From Nephromyces sp. MM_2019 (Eukaryota; Apicomplexa; Aconoidasida; Nephromycida): a stretch of DNA of 29,139 nucleotides. A model generated the notes under the pieces. The model searched no databases and had not been told where the DNA came from. It worked only from the letters and a program-made list of their open reading frames with translations. Position 1 is the stretch's first letter. Every line of letters starts with the position of its first letter. The stretch spans positions 1-29,139 of the forward strand of contig JADHZB010000449.1 of the NCBI GenBank assembly GCA_015657535.1, read 5' to 3'. The position numbers and the translations under genes were made by a program. Shown piece after piece: positions 11,175-19,727 of this stretch.

Positions 11175-11968
11175 GATAAACTCAAGGAATATAGATGAGC
11201 AAAAATTGCCAAGAAATGCGGGGTATACTTTTGTATGTACACATTATATATAGACATAGAGACAGAGCAGTAGCAAGGACTACTGCATCTACCCGGGGAT
11301 CTACTCATACAGGAATGTTTGTGTATGCATATCCACTCAGTAACCTTTGTGGCTCAGAGCAAATGTAGGCAAAATGCTTACGGCCTAGGCAGTAGTGCGC
11401 TGTTGATTTACTAACGCTGCGTGAACTTATAGGGGCATAGGTTGGCCTGCCCTCTAGGGAAACGCGGTTTCCGAACTAAGTGAAACGTACACACTGACAA
11501 TCTACAATTTTTACTTCTTTAAGGTATTCGAAATAATTTTTGTATCGCCGCTGCGAAGCATCACCATGAGATTTAATACCTGTAGCATGGATATATATAT
11601 ACAAGTATGAATGTGTATTTGCACGTGTATGTTTCTGTATATACATTCATACATATATACATATATATAGGTACACATATATATCGACAGACACATATAC
11701 ACGCGCATACAACACATAAACACGTACATATAAATATTTTTCGCCTATGGTTGTGTGCAGCATCACAAAGCCAGTTCCTTCAATGAGTCTAAATACGTGT
11801 AGAAGCAACACCCTGCTTGAATTTCACATTAAAGTATAATTTCCAATTTCTCTGGTATGCGAAGAACTCTTTCTTTGTTTTGATGGTAGAGGACTTCCAT
11901 TGGGATTCCTCCGGTGTCTGTATGCTTTAAGCTTCTAGGGAAAGTATAGAGACTAACTTCGCAGAATC
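11175..11968. other. Intergenic region between convergent genes
   Basis: This lies between the ubiquitin-like gene (+) and the small minus-strand gene ending at 11969, so it holds both 3' flanks. No coding frame is supported. TA/CA-rich low-complexity sequence covers about 11590-11730 and includes a perfect inverted repeat. Confidence 0.45.
11605..11652. repeat. 10-bp perfect inverted repeat (hairpin)
   Basis: GTATGAATGT at 11605-11614 pairs with ACATTCATAC at 11643-11652 around a 28-nt loop. It sits in TA-rich sequence in the presumed 3' flank of the minus-strand gene. It lacks the paired GA/AG core of a SECIS element, so I annotate only the hairpin. Confidence 0.55.
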
Positions 11969-12468
11969 TTATAAAACTGTGTGAATAACTTCATAGAATT
12001 GCCATATGCCCATTATGAAAAGTGCATTCAATTTAGGCCTGTACAACTCTGTATGAGGCTCATTGTAGATCCTGATATCAGAAAAAAGTGAACTTATCAT
12101 TAAGTTAGCTAGCAAGAGTACAGTCTTGATAGTTATCGCGTGGATAGTAGATGCGTGTGGACATGGGCTGCAGGATTTTTGCAGTGTAAGTAGCTGGTGT
12201 GCCCATATATCACACTTTTTTCCATCTATATGTTTTTGTATCTATATGTGTGTGCATGAGTGGCTTCCCTTGCATACTCTTCTGCGTCTATAATACGTTC
12301 TTCCGCCTTCTTTCATAAATGTCGGTCCTGCTCTAGACTGGTGCTCCAAGTGCGTATATCCGTTATGCCTGACATGGGGTATGCTTGTGCCCACAAACGT
12401 GTCCTCGGTACTTTCGTTATGTTTAAACATTTGGAAAGCCCCAAGGACAGTTTATAAAAAGTGCTCAT
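11969..12468 (-). CDS. Small putative mitochondrial protein, 2 exons, with an in-frame TGA
   Basis: Exon 1 is 12468-12278, with donor GTATGC. Exon 2 is 12071-11969. Its acceptor CAG follows a CTAACTTAAT branch-like motif and a T tract. Phases agree (2 then 1). The frame starts MSTFYKLSLGLSK and continues as a basic, Ser/Arg-containing, acid-poor N-terminus like a mitochondrial presequence, then WSTSLEQDRHL, then TGA (12315-12313), then KKAEERIIDAE. Across the intron follow YNEPHTELYRPKLNALF and a hydrophobic segment (LFIMGIWQFYEVIHTVL) before TAA at 11971-11969. That would be 97 residues if the TGA is read. The other two frames across this junction stop early or give poor sequence. I do not recognise the family. 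Possibilities are a selenoprotein, a pseudogene, or a weak extra intron (GTACCG at about 12408 to the AAG before KAEERI) that removes the TGA. Confidence 0.42.
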
Positions 12469-13310
12469 CTTCTTTTGAGCTTACACCATTTGATTGGTGA
12501 GGATTACCTAGGTATATCAAGCTGCCTACAAACAATTACACTTAATTAGCCCTTTATAGTAGGTAAGTCTCACGGGAAACAATGTCTCTAGGAAGCTCCA
12601 TATAGGATTCCGATGAAGGTGTGCGTATTAAAGAGGTCACATTCCTCCTCGCACACATGCTCTGTGGGAAGGCTGAACACACAATTTTATCAGGAGTTAC
12701 TATATTTTTTTAGCTTTTATAAGTCAAAGTGCTGGAAACTCACACCCTCAAAAGGAAGTCACCGTCGATCACTAAAGAGCAGCCTTCCACATGCATGGGA
12801 GGGTTCGCTTAGATTAGAAAAGCAAATTAGACAGCAACCATTAATACTTTATGGGTATATGAGGGTGTACATAGACTTCCACCCATCACCAAGCTAAAAC
12901 TTCCATACTCGCCGAAATCTACGAATAGAAGAATGCTAGCATATAGACTAACAGGGGAGATTTTATGGCGGCGTAAGCACTTTGAGAGGTCCCGCACACA
13001 CTTTGAATATGAATAGTTAGACATGCGCACTGGGTGCGTATTGCGGAACACACACACAGACAGGCTGAGTACGAATCATCGTAGAGGCACACACCTTGAG
13101 TGTGTCATTAAGCACACGCACACGGACTCCCCCTTGAGTTCCCGCACACGTACAGTGTCCCCACTCTCAACCCAACACACACTCCCCCCCCAGGACTCTC
13201 CCCGCAACACGTACTCCTCCCACTCTCCCTAACAGACACTCCCCCAAGGAATCTCCCCATAACACACTTTCTCAAGGACCCTCTCACCAAGCCACGCATA
13301 CAGCTGCAAC
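12469..13310. other. Region without a supported gene; CA-rich on the plus strand
   Basis: From 12469 to about 13000 there is mixed sequence, including a minus-strand frame at 12827-13057 with no recognisable content. From about 13020 to 13310 the plus strand is rich in CACA and CTCCC, which on the minus strand reads as the TG-rich sequence typical of introns here. This suggests minus-strand transcription through the area. Confidence 0.4.
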
Positions 13311-13631
13311 CTCCTCGATTCGCTTAAACGAAGGCATCGCTCCGCAATAGACACACGCGAGGAAATTCTACAGGCTTATTACGCCCCCAGCCCACCTCGC
13401 GCATACCTCCCCTGAGGCATCACAGCACAACCGCCACCACACACACGCACGGGCTTTCAACAAACTCGCCCGGATACTACAACCCACCCCCATTCCCCTT
13501 TCTACCCAGAAAGGGCACACATCAAGAGGCGTTGATACGCTCCGCGACAACCGCTTACGCCGGGCCGGGGGGAGGGATGCTCCATTAAGGAGCTCGTTTA
13601 GGTTTGTTTTGTGTTCTTCTAGTTCTTTCAT
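13311..13631 (-). CDS. Two weak candidate exons of an unrecognised minus-strand gene
   Basis: Candidate exon 1 (13631-13506) starts with ATG and encodes a charged, possibly coiled-coil start (MKELEEHKTNLNELL), then PPARRKRLSRSVSTP and CPFW, ending at a GTAGAA donor in phase 0. Candidate exon 2 (13367-13311) follows a TGTAG acceptor in phase 0 and encodes ACVYCGAMPSFKRIEE before a GTTGCA donor. The intervening sequence is G/TG-rich on the sense strand. No continuation or homology was identified. If real, the gene would be divergent from RPL18, about 320 bp away. Confidence 0.25.
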
Positions 13632-13949
13632 TCGACAACGCCAAATGGTGCCTCACCGCGCCTAACCGCGTATACACACACACCCCCCCCCTACCGACCT
13701 CCCGACTGCCGCTATCGATAGCGACTTAGCCTCCTCATCATTCTTCCAAGAGCTTTCATTGCTTACTAGCAAATTCATAGTTTATATCGTAGTCCTTTCA
13801 TTGGACACAAGTAGTAGTTGATTTGTCTGCTTTTGTCGGGTTGAGGAGGGAGAAACTCTCTGTCTTGGGTGTGGGTTGTGGAGGAGTTGGAGTTTTTATA
13901 AGCTTCCTCGTAAACTCAGCAAAAAGAAGCTTTCACACTATTAGCAAGC
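13632..13949 (+). promoter_or_regulatory. 5' flank of RPL18
   Basis: This stretch precedes the RPL18 initiation codon and must hold its promoter and 5' leader. It includes pyrimidine-rich segments (about 13680-13710, 13728-13760). I could not identify a TATA box or a transcription start with confidence. The area may be shared with the weak divergent candidate gene. Confidence 0.35.
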
Positions 13950-16900
13950 ATGGTAAGTGCTGAGCTTGCGTAGTTTGCTTGCTTGACATGGTCAAATGAG
14001 AAATCTGCAACCGAAAACAAGTTTGTTTCTGGAAGAGTGTGTGGGTAGTAGTGTGTGTGTTTGTGATGGAGTGTGTTTGTGATGGAGTGTGTTTGTGATG
14101 GAGTGTGTTTGTGATGGAGCGTGGAGTGTTTGTGATGGAGTGTGTTTGTGATGGAGTGTGTCTGGTGGAGTATGTTTGTATGAGAATAGGTGTGTAGAGA
14201 AGTATGTATGTTGACGAGTAGTTGTATGTGGATATGTATATATGTATAGAGGAATCTATGGATGAAGGTATACGTATGGGTAAGAATATGTGCGTGAAGG
14301 CACGTATATGTATGCAGGAGTGATTTACTAGAACGCGTTTTAGGTGGTATATGGAGAATTGTATTTTGGAAAGTGTATCAAATATGCGTTGGAGATTTTT
14401 GTGGGCAAATATACCAATATGGCTGCAAATATGCCTTCATGTGTGTATTTGAGATCATCCTGTCTAGAATATTTTTCTCAATATTATATCATGAAAAAGC
14501 AACGATTTGGCAGTAATCGCTACGTGCTAAGAAAGTAAAGGATTCATGAATTTTATCACTTATTTAGGGGCTTTTTTAAGAAGTAAACATGAAATATTCT
14601 TTTCTGCACGAGAGAACTCCGAACAAGATTTAGCGCTTATAAATACTAGACTAAATCAGACTCTAGAACAGCTACGTTAGCAAAAATAGGGATAATTTTG
14701 GGTAAGGAGTAAGATAGTGAGCACAACAAAGAGACAAGAGTTTTTCGTGAATAGTGAGTTGTATGCACAATGGGTAGAGCAGGGAAAATGGCAGGCTCTA
14801 ATATTATTTCTTTGTAAAGCTAGCGATTTTAATTGAAAAGCTGAGAATATAGTTTAGTACGATTTTTTTGGAGATTTGAATGGCAGTCTGAGCTCCTCAA
14901 ATAAGGAATTTTCCTGCGAATTTGCGCGTTTTGGGGATACTTGAAGCGAAAATTTGATGTATTTTTTGATTTGAAGGCCTGTAGGTGAATGATTATTTGT
15001 TTCATATCGTTTCATTGAGAGTTTGTATGCTAAAGTATTCACTGAGTGAATATATTTTTTCTCTGAAGTTTTAAGAGTTTTTTTGGCGAAAAACTCTTGT
15101 CTTCTTGTCTACAATTTTAGAGGTGATAAACGGAAAGTTTCAGTCTCGAAATGTTATGGAATAGCGATTCCCGATATCAGTTTCATAGTAATTGAGAGAA
15201 TGTGTTTTACTGTTACGTTGTGCTTGCATCTCTGCCAACCTGTGGTAGCCATACAAAGTATTACATCTTACGCAAAAACGAAGTCCTTTTGTTCTAGCTG
15301 ATAACTTTGATGTGTATAATCTTCGCTTGTTTTACTTTTTTGTAGTATACTATATATTCATCTGCGTATGTACCTTTCACTGGTGTGTTGTGGTTTGCCT
15401 GGATGCATTTGACTTATCCCTTTCTAGTCTCGCTTGTCTCTGTTCTCTATCTTTTTTTTGCTTGTCACTCTCTTTCTCTTATTTATGCTTTTATATTTTG
15501 TTGCGTTTTTTAGGGTATAGATTTGAAGGATAAGGGTCATAAAAGGAAGCCAGGTCGTAAGATCTGCAAGTCTCCTAACCCCTATTTGAGACTACTCGTT
15601 AAGGTGAGCACATTGGAGGTGTTTCCTGTGTATTTTTTTGTGCTCGAGGGAATGATGTATGTACATTAGTTCATGCGTGTGTCTGGGTTAGTGCAATCTT
15701 GTTATTGAGGGACAGAATGAAGCTATTCTTATTTCAGATTTGTGTTATTGGTAGTGTGTCATGCCTATTTTTCCTTAAATTGTTATTCTATTTTATATAC
15801 GTATTTGTGTGTCTATGTCAATCTGTGTAACTTCGTATCTCTGAATGTTTTTCAATGGCTCTATGTGTATGTGTTCCTCAGTCGCTCAGTATGCGCTACT
15901 CAATCATTGTATTTTTTCCTCAATCGCTCTATGTTCATGTGCTGCTCTATGACTAACCCTCTGTATTATCTCAGGTTTCCACTCTACTGTTATCCTTTTT
16001 TTTCTATCTTCTATAGTAATATATTTCTCTTGATTAGTCTTTTGTGCAGTTATTACTACGCGATTATCTGTAAGTTTGTTCTCTTGTTACTGTGTGGTTT
16101 AATAGTCATCGATTTCTTTGTGTACGAACACGCACGTTCAGCTTTATCAATTCTTGGCTAGAAGAACCAATGCTAACATCAACAAGGTGATAGCCAAGCG
16201 GTTGATAATGAGTAAGCGCTTTAAGGCACCTCTCTCTATCTCTCGGATAACATCCATGATGGAGAAGCATGAAGGAGATACGGCTGTGGTTGTAGCTCCA
16301 GTCACTGGTAAGAATCTGCAATATTTTTTCAGGATGAATCAATTTGTGTGTTGCTTGTGATATTGTGTGATTGTGTATATTTATGTGTCTGCACGTTCAT
16401 GCATGTATGAATGGATATGGGTGGTTGTGTATATTCGTGTGACGATGTGTATGAATGCGCGTCTGTGTGCAAGTTTGTGTGGATGTGCGGGCGAGTGTGA
16501 ATCTGTACATGTGTGGATGTGCAGTGGGCTTGCTATACAACTCAAGAGTTTACATCTTCATTAGTACATGCAGGGATGGAGAATAGCTGCTCCTTTTACT
16601 ATATCTCGACTGATTATCATTTCATGCACCTTAGTATAGATGTACTTGCCTATGTGCAGCTGTACGTACACTTGGCTATAGAATGAAAGACAGCATCGTG
16701 ATGGCTAATATATACACTGATTCCTAGATTATATATGATTTAACTGTATATTTAACAAATGTGCGTGAATTTGCCGATTTAGACATATTTTCTTCATGAT
16801 GACTATGTTCTACTTCATCACGACGGTCTTCTGACTATTAGTGTGAAAGATTTCCTTAAAAAGTGTCTTCAGCACAATAAATGGAGACGGTAGAACTTTC

Positions 16901-17355
16901 TGATAATTAAGAAAATAGTGTCTGAAAAATGTGCGCTACTCCTGGTTTCTTTGTGTGTTTGAGAATGCCACTATTTATTTGTGTGAGAGTGAAGCTCGTG
17001 AGGAATTAACTCGTTTTTTCAAGCATTTGATGGCGTAACCTCGTTTTTTGTATGCCGAGAGCTATTGTCACTTGTTATCTCTAATGTCTCCTCAGATGAT
17101 ATTAGATTACTTAATGTCCCGAAACTGAAGGTGTGTGCCTTGAAGTTCTCTGAGACCGCCAGAAAGAGAATTGAGGCTGCTGGTGGGAAGTGTATGACTT
17201 TTGATGAATTTGCTTTAGAGAATCCTCTGGGAAAGTTTAGCCGTTTATTAAGGGGTCCGACAAAGTCGAGGGAGGCGGAGAAGCACTTTGGGAAAGCTCC
17301 TGGTGTGCCTGGCTCACACACAAAGCCATACTCTCGATCTGGAGATCGTCGTTAA
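13950..17355 (+). CDS. RPL18: 60S ribosomal protein L18 (eL18), 4 exons, shortened C-terminus
   Basis: Large-subunit ribosomal protein. Exons are 13950-13952 (only the ATG, donor GTAAGT), 15514-15603, 16142-16307 and 17096-17355 (TAA), giving 172 residues with consistent phases. Recognisable eL18 blocks are GIDLKDKGHKRKPGRK, YLRLLVKLYQFLARRTN, TDDIRLLNVPKLKVCAL, ARKRIEAAGGK, LTF-like CMTFDEFALENP, and HFGKAPGVPGSHTKPY. Family members are usually about 186-188 residues; this one stops at RSGDRR and lacks the conserved basic tail (KFERARGRR-like). I saw no downstream exon that could supply it. An intron immediately after the start codon of a ribosomal protein gene is a familiar arrangement, and the ATG-GTAAGT at 13950 is the best candidate start, although 1.56 kb upstream of exon 2. 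Intron 3 carries a snoRNA. Confidence 0.93.
14052..14165 (+). repeat. 16-bp TG-rich minisatellite in RPL18 intron 1
   Basis: A unit of the form TGTGTTTGTGATGGAG repeats about seven times with small variants, followed by looser TG-rich sequence to about 14330. The TG bias is on the sense strand of RPL18, consistent with the long first intron assigned here. Confidence 0.85.
16786..16917 (+). ncRNA. Intronic C/D box snoRNA, snR73/SNORD35-type guide
   Basis: It lies in RPL18 intron 3, sense orientation. Box C ATGATGA is at 16796-16802, D' CTGA at 16831-16834, a degenerate C' (GTGTGAA) at 16841-16847 and box D CTGA at 16900-16903. A perfect 9-bp terminal stem, TATTTTCTT (16786-16794) with AAGAAAATA (16909-16917), closes the RNA. 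The 12 nt at 16818-16829 just upstream of D' are complementary to the conserved 25S/28S rRNA stretch AGACCGUCGUGA. By the D-plus-5 rule the target is the first C of GACC. Counting along the yeast sequence from memory gives Cm2959, the site of yeast snR73 and human SNORD35. I recognise no target for the D-box guide. Hosting in a ribosomal protein intron fits processing from the spliced intron. Confidence 0.88.
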
Positions 17356-17645
17356 AGCTTGTATGTGGAGTGGTATTGCTGACGAGCAAGATATTGGATG
17401 GTTGGGATTTTAAGGTGTATGTTTAGAGGGGTAGCAGCTAATGGTATATGTGTGTGTGCGTGGGGAGAAGAGGTTGGTTGTATTTACAAATTGCACACGT
17501 GGTTTCTGTTTACTTCAATAGACATATTTGGGTGCGTATGTACGTACACCTCAAGTTATGAATAACGAGCAATTCCCTTAGGAGGTTAACAGTTTTCCAG
17601 GCTGATGTATAGTCGGCTGTACTATCGAAATGTGATCGTTAGCAG

Positions 17646-18179
17646 CTATTTTCTGCACATTGATTCACGATCTAGCGGACTCACTAGCTGAAGCATTAAA
17701 TATAGACATTTTAGTGGGGGAGATGTGTGTATTTGATGGTGCGTGTAAGTTGGAGCAGGTGTGGATGTGTTGGATAAGTGAGATGTGTATTGGATGGACG
17801 TTGGTGTGAGTTGGATGGACGAGTGTGTCTTTTGTTGGGATGAATGTATGAGGGAGGGATGGTCGTGCTTCTGAGTGCGCTGCGGAATGCTGATGTGTTC
17901 TTGATGCTACCGTAAATTAATGTGCAAATTGGTGTGTGCATTGCTGGTGTTGCACACTCGATCATTTTCTACTAGTATAAGAAGAATGTATAATTTGGTG
18001 AGTTAATCCTAGCTGACGTGTGTGGCTACAGATTGACTCAGTGCTGGATATGTAGTTGCCAGTATCCGCGCTCTGGCCGAAGATCTTTGTGTAGCTTCCA
18101 ATCACCTAGTTCAACTACTTTCAATGAAGAGTTCGCGAAGCTGCAAAATTTTTGCCTAGCCAAGTGGAGATCGTATTAA
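17646..18179 (+). CDS. Two candidate exons of a small unrecognised plus-strand gene
   Basis: Exon 17646-17724 encodes IFCTLIHDLADSLAEALNID and ends at GTGTGTA in phase 2. Exon 18032-18179 follows a GGCTACAG acceptor, fits that phase, and encodes a Cys-rich LTQCWICSCQYPRSGRRSLC, then FNEEFAKLQNFCLAKWRSY and TAA. The intervening sequence is TG-rich in the same sense as other introns here. No start exon was identified; a short ATG frame beginning at about 17365, right after the RPL18 stop, is possible but not supported. No family recognised. It could instead be unusual 3' flank of RPL18. Confidence 0.3.
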
Positions 18180-18273
18180 ATGGGTATTGGAGCTAAGCAG
18201 GGAAGGGAGAGCTTTGTAGTGGGGCATGGGCGATCTCCATTGCTATTGAATAAGCAAGGAAGGTAGCGGACTT

Positions 18274-18395
18274 CTTGGATACGCACACAAACTAGTTGGA
18301 TGCGCCCGCACTAGTTGGATATATTAATGCACACTGGGTGGACATGCACACACACTAGTTGGATATGTTAATATACACTGATTGGGCATGCACAC
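18274..18395. repeat. Direct repeats containing ACTAGTTGGAT
   Basis: ACTAGTTGGAT occurs at about 18291, 18310 and 18354, twice followed by an ATATTAATGCACACTG-like or ATGTTAATATACACTG-like segment. Confidence 0.65.
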
Positions 18396-18911
18396 CCCCT
18401 TGCAGGATGTGCATGCATACTGCGATGAGTGATTAGTGGGCACAAGCGGGTGTACGTACACTCAATGACAAAAAGTTGAGAGAATCAGCTTTCCCCTTGA
18501 AAAGCTTGCGTTATGTCTTTGTCTTGGGTTCTCCTTCAAATATCTAATGCTATGATGGCTGTAGGCATGTTTCCATTGGTGGCACGCACACTTGTATGCC
18601 TCAACTGAACGTATGGAGTCGGCTAAGCTAATGTGTGTGCAGCCTGCGTGTGCGCTGTCAGCGAGCTCCATGCGCCTTGTGTGCTGGCAGAGCATAGACT
18701 GGCATATTCGTTGTGTGTGTGCCTTTCGCTATGTTTGTGTGCGTGCAACTTACTGGATGTGTTGTATTAGCTAAGCGATTCACGCGAAGGAAGGTGCAAA
18801 GTAGGCAGTAGGTTAAGCAACCGGGTTGCAAACTTGCATTTCAAGGAGTAGAACATAACTAGTACACACTACAACATGATAACCCCCCTGTGAGCAGACG
18901 CGGGCATACAC

Positions 18912-19095
18912 GATCACACACTAGCACATACATGCCTTGCGGTGAGCACAAACTAGCACACGCATACCTCACAGGGAGCACAAATTAGCACACGCATGCC
19001 TTCCGGCGAGCACAAACTGGCACAAACATGCCTCCCAGCGAGCACAAATTAGCACACACACATGCCTTCTGGCGAGCACACACCAGCATATACGG
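18912..19095. repeat. Minisatellite, about 32-bp unit, five to six copies
   Basis: GAGCACAAA(C/T)T(A/G)GCACA words start at 18944, 18976, 19008, 19040 and 19074, spacing 32, 32, 32 and 34 bp, each followed by a CATGCCT segment. The copies differ by scattered substitutions. It is not a CRISPR array: the units are contiguous and have no unique spacers. Confidence 0.85.
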
Positions 19096-19614
19096 CAGGA
19101 ATGCTTCACGACTAGTATAGACTACGCACTTTCGCTGCAAATGATAGTGTTTGCGAACTGGTAATCACCGTTCTGACCAGAACCCTTTATTTCTTCCCAT
19201 TAACTACATAAAATCCCACCACTTTGAAGCACGACAAAGATAACTCTGTCAAGTGCAAGAGTCTCAAGAAGAGAGTTGCTCAGTAGGAAGTTCGCACACA
19301 CAAGGAGCGGCTAAATGCGTAAATTTCTTAGCTGCAATAATATTCGATGCATATAGTTCTTAGACGTTACGGAGAAGCGGATGTGTATTTGGGCGTGTGA
19401 GGTTGAGCTCCAGCGTGTGTGCGCATATGGATATGCATGTGCGGGTGTGCATGTGTGTATGTTTGCGGGTGTGCGTGTGGGACTTAAGCCACATGCCACT
19501 GCAAAGTATATATCTCATAAATCTGGTAATCTGCTAAGCTAACAATAGGAGGGAATAAGGAGTTAAACATAAGAAGGAATGCAAAATCACAATCATATGG
19601 TGGCAAAGTCAGCG

Positions 19615-19700
19615 TGTGTGCTAGCCGTATCTGTCGACTGTGTGTCCACCGTGTGTGCTAGCCGTGCGTGTGCTAGCCATAAGTGTTAGCCGTGTGTGTA
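19615..19700. repeat. GTGTGCTAGCC short tandem array
   Basis: GTGTGCTAGCCGT-like words recur four or five times just beyond the stop codon of the histidine fusion gene. The TG bias is on the plus strand here, antisense to that gene. Confidence 0.6.
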
Positions 19701-19727
19701 ATGATAGTGGCGCACTCTATTTTGCTT

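Larger units (their letters stand above)
18180..19727. other. Repeat-rich region between convergent transcription units
   Basis: No coding frame is supported. It holds ACTAGTTGGAT-type repeats (about 18274-18395), a roughly 32-bp minisatellite (about 18912-19095), a TG-rich block (19385-19485) and a GTGTGCTAGCC array (about 19615-19700). The 3' end of the histidine fusion gene abuts it at 19728. Confidence 0.5.

Noticed and set aside
11605..11652. Hairpin as a SECIS element for the TGA-containing ORF
   Set aside because: It lacks the ATGA/GA non-Watson-Crick core and the apical AA in the right positions, and the stem is simply TA-rich inverted sequence.
18912..19095. Regular 32-bp repeats as a CRISPR array
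   Set aside because: Units are contiguous and diverged, with no unique spacers, and the genome is eukaryotic.
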